DNA of 64,000 nt from Aegilops tauschii subsp. strangulata (GCF_002575655.3 NC_053037.3:320877294-320941293), one strand, 5' to 3'. Shown: positions 11,193-23,715, counted from the first letter of the stretch. Notes: generated from the letters alone by a model not told the origin. Made by a program: numbers and translations.

Positions 11193-12690
11193 TAATCATG
11201 TTTTATAGCTTTTGTTTCAATAAAGTGCCAAGTAAAGCCTTTGGGATAGTGTGGATGATAGTTGACTTGAATCTGTGCAAAAACAGAAACTTTTGCTTCT
11301 AGAAACAGAATTGCTTAAATTCACTGGAGCGTCGAAAAATTCCGAATTTTGTACAGATGTTTGATATACAAATTGTCTATGTGGTCCTAATTTTTCGGAA
11401 TTTTTGGGGTTGCATAAGTATGACTAATATTCAGATCTTTACGTACTGTTCTGTTTTTTACAGATTCTGTTTTCAATGCATAGCTTGCTTGTTTTCTAGT
11501 TTCTATAGCTTATATTGCTCAATATAAATTGTGGAAATGATGAGGTACAGTAGGAATTGTGTGAGAACAATTATGAATCTTTTCTTTGGCAGTACCAAAG
11601 TGAATGGTTTGTCTTTATCATACTAACCCATCTCACGAAGTTCCGTTAAGTTTTGTGTGATTGAAGTTTACAAGTTTTGGGTGAGATATCGATATGAGGA
11701 GAATAAGGAGTGATAATACCCTAAGCTTGGGGATGCCCAAGGCACCCCAAGGTAACATTCAAGGAAGATCCAAGCAACTAAGCTTGGGGATGCCCCGGAA
11801 CGCATCCCCTCTTTCGTCTCCGACATTATTGGTAACCTCACTTGGAGCTATATTTTTATTCGTCACATGATATGAGTTTTGCTTGGAGCGTTATTTTATT
11901 TTATTTTTATTTTCTTTCTGCTATTTAGAATAATGTTTTGCATCTTTGATTTCAATAAAAATGTCAAGGATAGCCTTTACCATGCTTATTTTGCAAGTCT
12001 ACATGTTGCTGTTTAAAAACAGAAAGTTTTCTGTCATTGTCTGAATTCTTTTGGAAAGTCAGAACGTGATAAAATCTTGAAATGTTTAGAAAATAGGATA
12101 TGGTAAATTTTCTACAGTGTGGTAATTTTTCAGAATTTTTGGAGTTAGGGAACTATGTTGAATATTGCATTCTTTACAGACTATACTGTTTTGGCAGATT
12201 GCTATTATGTTGCATTGTTTGCATATGTTTGCTTGTTTAATGATTCTATTTGAGGATAGGAGTATTAAATATGCAGAGGCATTTAGTATGCAGTGTTGAA
12301 AAATAATTTTAGTGATTTGCTACAGTTGAGAATGATAAGATTTTTGCATTGGTTTAACTAACTTATCTCACGAGTTCTTGTTGAGTTTTGTGTGGATGAG
12401 ATTTTCAAGATTTAGGGAAACCGTGATATAAATGGAATTAAGGAGACACAAAAGCTCAAGCTTGGGGATGCCCAAGGCATCCCAAGATAAAATTTCAAGA
12501 AGTCTCAAGCATTTAAGCTTGGGGATGCCCCGGTAGGCATCCCACCTTTCTTCATCAACAATTATCGGTTAGTATCGGTTGAGCCTAAGTTTTTGCTTCT
12601 TCACATGATTTGTGCTATTCTTGAAACGTCATTTTGTTTTGTTTTGCTTTCTGTTTTAATAAAGTACTTAGATCTGAAAGTTTTTAAATA
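11193..12690 (+). repeat. Tandem non-coding modules (period about 720-740 bp) in element C
   Basis: Two diverged modules (about 11195-11930 and 11930-12640) and the start of a third (about 12645) each open with a TTTCAATAAA-like phrase and the block 'aaaaacagaaa'. Each ends with a pair of AAGCTTGGGGATGCCC motifs (11725 and 11780; 12462 and 12517). The module also occurs once in the Sabrina-like element (about 3450-4080). No coding potential. Confidence 0.7.
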
Positions 12691-13675
12691 AAATAGAGTC
12701 CTCAAATAGTTGCCAGGGAGGCTAGGTAAGCGGCACGCACATCCCGTCAACGAAGCTCTTTTCTATGGAATTACTCTTGTGCTTCACTTATATCCTATGA
12801 CTAAATTGTTGAATGAATTGAATATCATGAAGTTGAAATTATATGTGCATATCATGCCTAGTGGTAGCTTCACATTGGGTTTAGAAAGTGAAATCTTTTG
12901 AAGCTTGACAATCACAATATTGGTCATACAAGCAATTCATGAATGCTTAGTAGAAGGAAGAGAACTTTCATATGCAAATACACTATCATGGAAATCTTTT
13001 GTGATTGTGAGCCCCCATCAAAATATTATATGCCAAAATTGTTGACGTTGGACAAGGAGGACAACGTAATGGTTTATGTTTGTTCATATTCACATAGAAC
13101 TTATATTGTCTTAGATCCTTCAACATGTGGTGCTTGCCCCCATCTTTGCTAGCCAAAAATCCCGCACCAAGTATAGATACTACTTGTGCATCCATAAACC
13201 CTTAAACCCAAATCTTATTTTCAAGAGTCCACCATACCTACCTAAGGATTGAATAAGATCCTTCAAGTAAGTTTTCATCGGTGCAATAAGGCAATAAAAA
13301 TTGCTTCTAAAAGTGTTCGACCATTTAGTGTAAGAGAAAATAGAGCGTTGTACGAACTTGTGATAGCAAAGAACAAAAGCGACAGACTACATAATAAAGG
13401 TTGCTATCATAAGGGGCAATATAACGTGACATTCTTTTGCACTAAGGGGTTGAGCATACAAACAAATAAGCGTATGGCAACCTCTGCTTCCCTCTGTGAA
13501 GGGCCTATCCTTTACTTTTATGTATTTACTTTTATGCAATAGTCAAAGTTTTTCTCTCTGTTCCTTTTTATTTTTTCTCCTTTGGCAAGCATGATGTGGG
13601 TTATTATTGTGGACATCACCCTTGAGGTGAATACGTTGGCAAGCATCAAAGGAGCTATGTGTTTACGTATGGCAA
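12691..13675 (+). other. 3' internal region of element C ending in a deletion junction
   Basis: It is homologous to 62930-63800 in element D over most of its length. The end, 13633-13675, is a patchwork of short copies of nearby sequence, marking a repaired deletion that removed the rest of the internal region, the polypurine tract and the front of the 3' LTR. No gene. Confidence 0.65.
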
Positions 13676-14179
13676 CCAGTAGCTATGTGTTTAATCTCTC
13701 TCTCTCTCTCTCGTGTTCTTGAGATGTCACGATCTTGATGTATCGCGGGCTTTGTTAATATAGTCGGATCATATGGTGTTTTCCCCCTCTCTATCTTGTT
13801 GTGATGAATTAAGTTTTTCCCTTTGAGATTTCATTGTTATCGGATTGAATACTTTTATGGATTTGAGAACACTTGATATATGTCTTGCAATTGAATACTC
13901 GTGGTGACAATGGGGTATCGTATTGATTCACTTGATATATGTTTTGGCACTCAACTCGCGGATTCCCAAGGTGACATTGGGGTAATCTATGCATACGGGT
14001 TGATGCACGTTCTTGTCTTTGTTTCTCCGATAGAAATCTTGGGGCACTCTTTGAAGTTCTTTGTGTTGGATTGAGTATTATGAATATGAATTTGCTTTGG
14101 TGTTATTTTAGTACGAACTCTAGGATAGATCGAACGGAAAGAATAGCTTTGTGTTATTTTAGTATGAACTGTTGAATGA

Positions 14180-14713
14180 GGATGGCAATGGGCAGGGTAT
14201 GGGTAGGGTAGAGCAATACCATACCCATACCCCTATAGTCAGTGGGTATAAAATTCTACTCATACCCGTACCCATGGGTATGAAACTTTACCCATACCCA
14301 TACCCGACGGGTACCCGTACCCATTGGGTATCCAGCGGGTAGAAAATTAATTCATAGGTTGTTCACAATTTTACACTCAATGATAGCACACTTGACAAAA
14401 TCAATTATCTCAGATCAATATTATGTAGATGAGTACATGACCATTATCCTAATTTAGAAAACACATCATACTCATAAGTCAACAGTAGACGATTCACATG
14501 ACAAATTAATGATTAATTGACTTTAACTTAACATTAGTTCACAAGCGAGCAGGGTATGGGTATACCCGCGGGGACAAGGATATACCCGTACCCTACCCAT
14601 GACTTAACGGGCAGGGTATGGGTAATACCCATGCGTATAAAGATGTGCCTATACCCTGCCCATGCGGGTACGAGACCCGCGGGTACCCGTACCCATGGAT
14701 AAAATTGCCATCC
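14180..14713. mobile_element. hAT-like MITE, 534 bp
   Basis: Terminal inverted repeats GGATGGCAAT (14180-14189) and ATTGCCATCC (14704-14713). The ends are filled with GGGTATGGGTA/TACCCGTACCC repeats in both orientations, and the AT-rich middle has no ORF. It interrupts the LTR of element C. TTGAAT occurs close to both ends (14173 and 14720), perhaps a decayed 8-bp target duplication, but the exact boundary is uncertain. Superfamily assignment is from TIR style only. Confidence 0.6.
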
Positions 14714-15017
14714 TTACTCTTGAATAGATTGAACGGAAATAATAGCTTTGAGGTGGTTTCGTACTGTACAAACAATTTATTTTTATGTTCTCCGCTAGAT
14801 AGGAACTTTGGAGTGATTCTTCATCGCACTTTGAGGGATGGTTATATGATCCAATTATATTGGCATTGTTGAGAGATTGCACTAGAGAAAGTACGGACCC
14901 TAGGCCTCATTTTCAAGCATTGCAATACCGTTTGTGCTCACTTTTGTTACTTGCTACCATGCTGTTTTTTAATGTTCTTATTACAAAAATCAATATCTAC
15001 TATCATTACTACGCTTT

Positions 15018-15523
15018 TATCACCATCTCTTCGCCAAACTAGTGCACCTATACAGATTACCATTGTATTTGGTGTGTTGGGGACACAAGAGACTTTTTAT
15101 TATTTGGTTGTAGGGTTGTTTGAGAGAGACCATCTTCATCCTACGCCTCCCACGGATTGATAAACCTTAGGTCATCCACTTGAGGGAAATTTGCTATTGT
15201 CCTACAAAACTTTGTGCTTGGAGGTCCAACACTAGTCTACAAGAACAAGTTGTGTAGTAGACATCAAGCTCTTGTATCACCATCTCTTCGCCGAACTAGT
15301 GCACCTATACAATTTACCATTGTATTGGGTGTGTTGGGGACACAAGAGACTCTTTGTTATTTGGTTGCAGGGTTGTTTGAGAGAGACCATCTTCATCCTA
15401 CGCCTCCCACGGATTGATAAACCTTAGGTCATCCACTTGAGGGAAATTTGCTACTGTCCTACAAAACTCTGCGCTCGGAGGCCCAACACGAGTCTACAAG
15501 AACAAGTTGTGTAGTAGACATCA
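15018..15523 (+). repeat. Tandem duplication of the last 249 bp of the C LTR
   Basis: Copies at 15018-15266 and 15275-15523 both end TAGTAGACATCA. They are joined by AGCTCTT (15267-15273), which is the start of the leader that follows the 5' LTR at 10081. Confidence 0.85.
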
Positions 15524-15578
15524 GTACTTAACTAGGATGACCCCAGAAGTAACAATCGCAGAGGTGCTCCCATTACAC
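15524..15578. other. Short spacer between elements C and D
   Basis: 55 bp not assignable to either element. The last five bases, TACAC (15574-15578), would be the target duplication of D; its partner lies beyond the window. Confidence 0.5.
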
Positions 15579-16177
15579 TGATACGACCATTTTGCATCAT
15601 GTTTTCCTACTGTTATTTATAATGTTTCTATGCATAATAATGCTTTATGGAGTAATTCTAATTCCTTTTCTCTCTCATAATATGCAAGCTTTACACAAAG
15701 AGCGAGAATGCCGACACCTGGAATTCTGGACCTGAAAAAGCTACGTCAGAGTTACCTATTCTGCACATCTCCAAATGAGCTGAAAATTTACGGAGAATTA
15801 TTTTGGAATATATGAAAATACTGGAGCAAGTAACTACCGGAGGGGGCCACCCTGGTAAGCACAAGACACCAGGGCACGCCTGGGCCCCAGGCGCTCCCTG
15901 GTGGGTTGTGCCCTCCTCGGCCCACCACCGGTGCCCATCTTCTGGTATATAGGTCATTTTGACCTAGAAAAAATCAGAGGGGAACTTTCAGGGTGAAGCG
16001 CCGCTGACTCGAGGCGGAACTTGGGCAGGAGCACTTTTGCCCTCCGGCGTAGCGATTCCCGTGGGGGAACTTCCCTCCCGGAGGGGGAAATCATTGTCAT
16101 CGTCATCACCAACAACCTCTCATCTTTGGGAGGGAAATATCCATCAACATATTTAATGGCACCATCTCCTCTCAAAC
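15579..16177 (+). repeat. 5' LTR of element D, first part
   Basis: Starts TGATACGACC. A near-perfect GC-rich dyad at 15859-15912 is centred on CCTGGGCCCCAGG. A TATA box (GTATATAGG) follows at 15945-15953. It breaks off at the E insertion after CAAAC. Confidence 0.85.
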
Positions 16178-18363
16178 TGTGATGCCCAGATAATTAAGCT
16201 ACAGTAACCCTCTATGATTAAGCTAATCACTTACTAAACAGTGCTTGATCACATTAGAATCATATCTCATTTCAAATTTCAGCTCCAGTTGAAATTCAAG
16301 TATGAGGTGAAAATAAAAGTTGTCCTAAGCCAGGAACTAAAAAGTTCATAATTTTGGAAATAATCCATTGTGAATTATGTTCAGGGATTCAACAACATCT
16401 AAAGTCCCTAGATGCCTCTAACCTCTTGCCAATAGTGCCAACATCACCCTTTTGACTCTTTTAATGCAATGCAAAATTCAAATGAGATTATATTGCTCCC
16501 AAACTTTTTGTAGCAGTGCAATATATTGCATCATAATTGTTTGGCCTGGTTGGACATTTTTCACAAATATTTGGCAGCCAAACAATTTGCAAACACAAAG
16601 GAATAGCAAAAATAAAAAAGGAAAAACAAAAGAAAAGAAACAACCCCCCTCGCGCTGGGCCAACCGGCCCAGCCGCCCCGTATAACCACCCCAGCCCCCG
16701 GCCTAACCCTAGACTGCCCCGAACCCCACCCTCTCCCTACAGCGCCGCCAGGGGAGAGCCCCATGCTCGATCCCCAACCCCAATCGCTCCTCCCACGATC
16801 CCCTCCTTCCCCTCGTTCCCCTCCTCCTGATCTGGATCGGGACGGGGCGAACCGCCTCGACCCATCGCCCCCCGACACCGCTGTTCCGCAGAGGTCGCCA
16901 CCACCGGCGTTGTCCGTCGCCCGCCTCCGCCGACCCCGCCTCTCCCGCGCTGGAGTTGACTAGTGCCTCCCATCGCCGCTACTGCCCCATGCCGCCCAAC
17001 GGGGACGGCCTTCCCGACGTCGCGCCCGACCCGCCGGCCATGGAGGCCCCGTGCGCCCGCAGCTTCACCTCCAGCAGGCCGCCGCCTCACGCCGTTCCCA
17101 TCTCCACTCAACCTCAAGCGCGGCCACGCCTGAAGACCGCTGCCTCCGCCCCGCTGACCTCGCGCCGTCCTCTGCCTGCCAGAGGACCATGGCGCCGCCG
17201 GCCTCCCCGAACGCCACCCCGAACCCCCCTCGTCGTGAGCTCCCCCTCCGACCCCCCTGTTTTTCTCGTTCGGCTTCCCCCGCCATGGCCACCTAGTCGC
17301 GCTACCGCGCTCTCTGTGGCCGCCCCGATGAGCGCGCGCTCTACCTTCGTAGTTGCCATCGCTCTAGCCCGTACCTGCTAGAACTGCCGACACCAGTAGA
17401 TGCACGCCGATGCGCTGGACGAACGATAGGCTCCGCTGTTTGCTTGGTCGCCGGAGACGCATTCCGGCGTGGCGCCGCCGCCCTTGTAGCTCCTCGCCGG
17501 CGTGCTCAATATTTAAGTTGGCCACTGTCTCAATGACGTGTGGGCCCGAGACACTAGTAGTTGGATTAGATGCTAATCTATCCACTAGTAGACACTGACG
17601 GTCTAGCCCTGCTAGCTAATTACACTAATAATAACTAAAATCTGTTAAAAGAAAAACTGATTCAATGACACGTGGGACCACATCTAGTTAAACCTATTTA
17701 AATCAGTAAATAACCCTGTTAAAAAATGTCTCACTGACAGGTGGCACTGACCTGCCTGTTTGACTGGTCAAAGTTGACCCGGTAAACTGCTGACTATGCA
17801 TGCTGACTGGACACCCCCCCGGCCCACTATCATACTGTTAGGCTAGCTGCCTCTGTATTTAAAAAGTAATAGACCATTTTATTTTCGAATTAATATTAAT
17901 TTCAGAATATTATTAAAACTTTAGAAATTCATAGAAAATAATCCGTAACTCGGATGAAAAAGTTTTATACATGAAAGTTGATGAGAACGACGAGACAAAT
18001 CCGAATACGCTCTCCGTTCATCTGTCACGTGCCCATATCATAGCGAATATGGAACTTTCCCCCTCCGTTTCATCTGTCCAAAAATGCCAAACTTCGAGAA
18101 AGCATTCCCGGATGTTATCCCCTTCACCGATAACATGTAGCACCGCATTAGAACACGTCTAGCTCTGCCCGTTGTCCTGTTATGCACTTGCTTGCTATGT
18201 ATTTACTATTTCTTCTCCCTCTTCTCTCCGGTAGACCCCGAGGCCGCTGCTGATGCCCCTGTGATCGACTACGTCGATGACGACCCTTCTTCCCTTTCAG
18301 CGGAGCTTCCAGGCAAGCCCCCCCTTTGATCATCCCGATATCGCCCATTCCATTCTCTCATGC

Positions 18364-19260
18364 TGTCGGATGTGGGGTTCCGGCAAACCCTTAAGGTTCG
18401 AACACTGGGGTGCGCGCGAAGTCTTTCCCTCCTAGCGATCTACGCCCTAGCTCGCTAAGGTTTCATGGACGAACTCGACGAACTCGCAACACAGAAAGAC
18501 ACGAGATTTATACTGGTTCGGGCCACCATTGTGATGTAATACCCTACTCCAGTGTGGTGGTGGTGGATTGCCTCTAGGGCTGATGATGAACAGTACAAGG
18601 GAAGAACAGCCTCCTGAGGTTGAGGTGTTCTGGTGCTTGTGCAGTTGAGGATGATCTGAATCGGTTCGAGATCGGTCTCCGTCCTACTGTGGTGGCTAGA
18701 CCTATTTATAGAGGCCTTGGTCCTCCTCCCGAATATCGAGCGGGAAGGGAGCCAACAACGGCGGGCAAATTTGAAGGGGGACAACTAGTACAAGCTATCC
18801 TGACAAAAGCGGTCTTTGCCTGCGAAAAGCTCTGGTGGTGACGCCGTCGTGGGCTCCACGATGACCTCCGTCTTGCCGTCCTCCTGGTCTTGGTCTCATA
18901 GCACCAATATAGAAACCTTTGCCTGATGCCTCGGTACTCCTCGCCTGCGCTGGCCTCCTTAGCACCAAAGAGGAAATAAGGACGCTGCGCACGCTGGCGC
19001 CCGCCTGGCGTCGTTCGTCACGGCTCACGTCACGAGGGCCTCGTGAGGTTTTGCCCCGCCTTGATATCTCCACTCCTCGTGAGCCTGCCTGGCTAGGCCA
19101 CTCCAGAGGAGGTCTTGCGTCGTCCGCCTCGCGAGGCTCAGACCCTCGCGAGGGTCTTGGATGCCTTGTTGATGAAGATGGGCCGTACGGCCTGCTGCTT
19201 AGCCACGCTGTGGGCCGCAGGCAGGCAAGTCTAGGGACCCCCATTCCCAGAATGCCGACA
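18364..19260 (-). repeat. Element F LTR, left (3' LTR in element orientation)
   Basis: 897 bp, followed by the polypurine tract seen on + as GTAGCCCCCGGGC at 19261-19273. The minus-strand TATA box CTATAAATAG is at about 18703-18713. Confidence 0.9.
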
Positions 19261-19551
19261 GTAGCCCCCGGGCCCAAGGTGCGCTCGGGCTTGGCTTCAC
19301 GGCGAAGCCAAGGGTCAAGTTCGGAGCACCGCGGGCCCCAAAAGCCTGCAGCCTCGGTTGACGCATGGCAGTTGATTGCACGTGGGCGTCTCCGCTTCCT
19401 CACGCTACCTTTGAATCCGCCTAGCTATGCAGCCCCGCGGCCTACACAGTTATTCCTCCATCGTATGCGCCTTGCTTCCCCAATCTCCATGCTTCCTCGA
19501 GACTCTTTTTCTCTTCTCCAATCTGACTTGCGCTCCGCCTGCTCCATCGCC

Positions 19552-22500
19552 ATGGCGCCGAAACAAGCTAAAAAGGGGAAGAGACCTCTATCTTTGCCTG
19601 CTGCGCCTCCGTCCTTTGCGCCGACGCTCGGCCGGTCTCGGGTGCTCAACAACGAGGACATGGACAAGGTGCGCCCGATGCTTGCTTCCAGCTTCAACGA
19701 GTGGGGGGAGACTGTGGCTTGGCCTGCATCTCGCACTCGCACGGCTCAGGCGGCCACCGAAGTCCCAATCTTCATAGATGCCCTCTGGGCTGGCCTGATT
19801 CCTCCCTACTCCGCCTTCTTCAATGCGGTGCTTGAGCATTATGAGATCCACATGCTGCATCTCGACCCTCAGTCTGTGACTCTTCTCGCCGTCTTCGCCT
19901 TCGTGTGCGAAGCCATGGCTGGCATAGCCCCTTCTGTGGCCCTCCTTCGCCATTTCTTCTCATTGCGTCTGATTGACCCCCAACAAAGCTCGGGATGCGT
20001 GAGCTTCCATGTCGTGGCTGCGACGGCGGGCGAGGGGATCGACTTCGAGCTTCCTCCACCCACGAGCGAATTCCGGACACGATGGGTGTTCGTTGATGCC
20101 GGCGTGCTCAGTCCTCTGCTTCAGGCTCCGTCGGGGCCCGCTGTTCCTAACTCCGGCTGGAGCCATTAGCGGCTCACGAGCCCCGGCCTTGCCCACGTCT
20201 GGCTCAGGTTGAGGTTGCTGAAAGACCGCGGTGTAACTGCGCCGATGGTGGTGAAAGAATTCGTCAAGCGCCGGGTTGCTCCGCTTCAGCGCCATTCTCG
20301 CCCAATGTGGACCTTGCTCAGCAGCCAGGACCACATGAGGTTCCAGGAGTCTGGGATCCTCCTTGGGATGCGACAAACAGTGCTCAAGGTCCTGACGGGT
20401 GTCCTCTTGCCAGCCGAACTGGCTGGGAAGAACTGTTTGCTGTACCGCTGCAAGAACAAGGATGAATTTGTAGAGAACATGCCTCCCTTTGATGAGTGGG
20501 GGCCACGGCCGATCGGCCTGGAGGGGCCTCGTGAGAACCCCGTCGTCATGGTTCCCTTCCTTGCCCCTGGTGCTGAGCTCGCCCCAAGCAACGGTGCAGG
20601 TGGGCGAGCTCCACCGGAGGCCGGTGGCTCGAGTGCTGAGGAGCACGTGCCGAGTGGGGATCCTAGGGCATCGTCCTCAGGAGCCTGCCACCCCCTCCTG
20701 AGGCGTCGGTTGCTGACGAGACGCGACATGCCACTCCCGAGGCCAAGGCTCCAGGAGCCTCGAGAGGTCGTGGTGAAACGGTGCCCGGCTGTTTGCTGCA
20801 ACCGGGCACCCCTGAAGATATCCTTCCGAGCTCTTCTTTGGCCCCGCTGCGCACCGGCCGTCGCGTCCAGTGTTTCGGTCGTATTTGTGTGGACTTCGTG
20901 GAGCTCCGCAAGAGGAAAGGATCCCCTAGCGGCAGCAACATCTTTGGACTGCTGAAGCGGAGGAAGTACATCGCCGTTGATGTGTAAGTATCGTATCGCT
21001 GTGGCTCCTTGTGTGCTATTTTTCATCTCCTGATGTCAGTTCTTCAGGGCTCCTTCCGTCGAGGCGGCTGCGCCTCCTGAGAAACGGCCTCCTCCTTCCT
21101 TGACTCCCCCATCGGTCTTGAGCGTTCCTGGTCTGCTTATCGCCCCTGGAGCAGGGTCGGTTGGGGGAGCATCTTCGCCTTCGTGGCGCGCTGAGCCCGC
21201 GGCTTTGTCACTCCTCCCCCACGGTCTGGCGTGGAGCCTGGTGGGCATGCCCAGGACCCCTCCTTTGCTCATAGACAGCAGCTGGTTGGCTTCGATCTTT
21301 GGCTCCTCTTCATGCAGCGTGCCCCGATCAGCTCGGGCTTCTCGCGAGGACTGGCTGACATCGGGTGCGGCGCCAGCCCCCAGCCCCCTGCCGGGAGGTG
21401 GCGCGCCCCTTGGCGCCCCGCCCGCTGCCCCGGAGGTGGAGGACGAGGTGGGCCGAGCATTCGAGCTCGAGCGCGGGCGGAGCGTAGTTCGTCACGAGCT
21501 CTTCCAGGAGGCGATGGGCGCGATGAGTCGACTGGGTGAAGAGCTCGCTGGTGTTGACTCGCGCCTTGAGGCTGAAGGTCTCCGGTTGGTGGAGGAGCAG
21601 CGCAAGCTGAAGGTGGCCATCAACCTCGGCCGCTATCAGCGCGACCTTGAGAATGCGAAGGTCATGGCGTCCCTCAAGATTGCCCATGAAGCGCGCTCGC
21701 GAGCCTTGGAAGAGGCTCGTGAGGCTGACTGTCGTCGCGAGGCTGCGGAGAAGCGCGCGTGGGAGCTCTAGGCCTGGAGCGCATCCCTTGAGCAGCAGGT
21801 GGAGGCGCGCAGGCCGCTCTTGCATCGCAGAGGGGAACGCCCGCGGAGGATGAGGAGGTCCGGAAGCGCGGCGAGGTGCTAGCCCTGGAAGGCGTGGAGC
21901 GCAGCCTCGAGCTCGAGCGACTGGAGACGAGGGAGCGTCAAGTTGCTCAAGCAGAAGATGCCGTCGGGGCTCGCGAGGCCAGAGTCGAGGAGGAGGTCAA
22001 TCGCCGGGTGGCCGAGGTTCGCGGAGACCTGGAGGGTAGGTACGACCTGAAGCTGAAACTCGTGGGTACGGAGGATGCGGGCAGGACCACTGCCCTCAGA
22101 CCCAGGTTGGACGAGGGTGAGAGGCGCGCGGAAGCCACGGCCGCCGCCCTGGTTACGGCGCAGGCGGACTTGGCCTCTGCCCGCACCGAGCTGCGTTCCC
22201 TTCGGAGGCGGGTTGATGACGCTGAGGCCGTCGCACGGCAAAACATGGAGGAAGTGCTCCAACGACGAACGCTGGAGCGCGAGCATGCCCCTATGCTTCA
22301 GGATCTCCGAAACAGGGCCAATATCGCCCTGGGCCATATTTGCGACGTGGAGGCGCCGGCCCCTCACTCGAATGATTATGCCAGCCATCTGACCTTCTTC
22401 ACCGAGGTGGTGACGCGCCTGGAGGCCCGATCTGCCAGAGCTCGCCAGCTTGTGGAGGAAAGGGGTCGTGGCCTACTTGAGCGCGCTTTCTCCCGTGTCT

Positions 22501-22775
22501 TCAACCACCTCCTGAATGCCGACCCCAACTTTGATTTCGACGCCGCCATCGCCCCTGTACCCACGGCTGTCTGGGGCGACCTGGCGCATTGGGTTGAGGA
22601 CAATGTGGACGCGTTGGTCAGGGCCTTCACCTCGGAGGATGACGCGGTGGTGGTCGTCGCAGACGAAGGCGACGTGGTTGACAACGGCGACGGGGGCGTC
22701 GCCAACGCCGACGAGGACGATGACGACGCGAGTGACGCGTCCGCGGGTGATGCAACGAGCAACATTTCTGGCTGA
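19552..22775 (+). pseudogene. Antisense additional gene of element F (gypsy-type transposon domain plus coiled coil), damaged
   Basis: ATG 19552 (MAPKQAKKGKRP). About 85 residues in, the frame shows the pattern of Pfam 'putative gypsy type transposon' PF04195: ALWAGLIPPYSAFFNAVLEH, then LHLDPQSVTLLAVFAFVCEA, then LLRHFF. The middle part contains FVKRRVAPLQRHSRPMW, also recognisable in G. A canonical donor (GTAAGT, 20984) and acceptor (TTCTTCAG, ending 21047) flank a 64-bp intron whose joining phases agree (GLLKRRKYIAVDV to APSVEAAAPP). The C-terminal part is a long Glu/Arg/Ala-rich coiled coil (about 21490-22340) ending in an acidic tail. Lesions: TAG 20167-20169, a frameshift near 20,670, TAG 21769-21771 with a frameshift before 21,876. 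The function of this family is unknown; it runs antisense to gag. Confidence 0.75.
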
Positions 22776-23715
22776 CCCCATGTTCTCCTGCCGTTTCATC
22801 CTGCACACAAAACTCGGGCGTGGCCCCTGGAAAACTTGTAAGAGCATTTTCAGAGGGGGAGCCCCTCATGTAAGCAAACTGCAGTTTTTACTTTCCTATG
22901 CAACGCGAGTTTGTGTCCTCGCGGACTCGTGAATCCAGGTGCGAGTTTTCTGTCATGGTTTACCGTAGTCAGTGCCGGCTTTGAGCTGGGTCGCGAGACG
23001 TCGAGTTTCCGAGAATCCTGCGGAGATTGTCACCCCGTCAGAAGGGGCCCCACGAGAGGTGAGCTCTAGTTGCAGTGCTAGCGTGCGCTTGGCGTGCGCG
23101 TGCTTCGCGCAGTGCCGCTCACGAGGAGCTCGTGAGGGGAAGGCGACGGACATGAGTCCCAGACAAAATGAGATCCAGAAGGCAAGAAATTGCTCGAACG
23201 AGAAAAGGCTCCCCCCGCGCGCATCGATAAAAATTCAACTTCAACTCAAATCCAGATCCAGAAAGCAAAGCTACTTCAACTCAAATCCAGATCCAGAAAG
23301 CAAAGCTACAGAGAAAGAGATCCAAAGCAAAAGGCCGCGTCCGGCACCTAGTCTAGTCTTCTGGTCTTCAAGTCTTCTCACCAGCGCGGAGCTAAGTGCT
23401 GCCACTAGGCATGGGAGGGAGCCCCAGGGCCTGAGGCCGGCGCTCCTAAGACTCCGGGGCGTGTACAGCCCCAACTCATTATTACGTGAGAGTGTCACGG
23501 GCGGCGAGCTTCACAGGCACTGGGCCTTCTTCACAGGTACCGGCCTTGCTTCATATCGCCAGATGAGGGCCCCGCCTTGCGCCACCCTCGACCTCCTCTG
23601 AGTCGACCGGTCACCAGGACGACACAAAGGAGGGAAAGAGGACACCAGCGGTTCCCTCGGCGACCACAGGTCCTCTGCCGGGGGAAGGGTTGTCGAGGCC
23701 TCCCCGGCAGAGGGC
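22776..23715. other. Non-coding middle of element F with a 35-bp tandem repeat
   Basis: Follows the stop of the plus-strand gene; this is where pol would end in G. TTCAACTCAAATCCAGATCC-type 35-bp units stand in perfect tandem at 23240-23274 and 23275-23309. No protein motif seen on either strand. Confidence 0.6.

Larger units (their letters stand above)
8614..15523 (+). mobile_element. Element C: Athila-like Gypsy retrotransposon without pol, rearranged
   Basis: The 5' LTR enters from the left, interrupted by the Copia LTR ending at 8613. It is followed by a degenerate Asp-tRNA primer site, a 328-codon acidic ORF, reiterated non-coding modules and a 3' LTR lacking its first part. The 3' internal section 12691-13640 is clearly homologous to 62930-63800 of element D, placing C in the same Athila-like group. 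No protease, RT or integrase motifs are present. The family may be WHAM-like, but I cannot verify this. Confidence 0.75.
13676..15523 (+). repeat. 3' LTR of element C, 5' truncated, carrying a MITE and a terminal duplication
   Basis: Homologous to the 5' LTR from about 9058 onward (TGTGTTTAATCTCTC run). The promoter half is missing. It is interrupted by the MITE at 14180-14713 and ends with two copies of its last 249 bp. Confidence 0.75.

Noticed and set aside
16763..17381. Long proline/arginine-rich open frames on both strands in the GC-rich part of E's LTR (and 52768-53301 in the other LTR)
   Set aside because: Frames arise from high GC content; the two LTR copies differ by indels that change the frame, and no domain motif is present.
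22376..22765. Ser/Ala-rich minus-strand frame in element F
   Set aside because: Reverse reading of the acidic Asp/Ala tail of the plus-strand gene.
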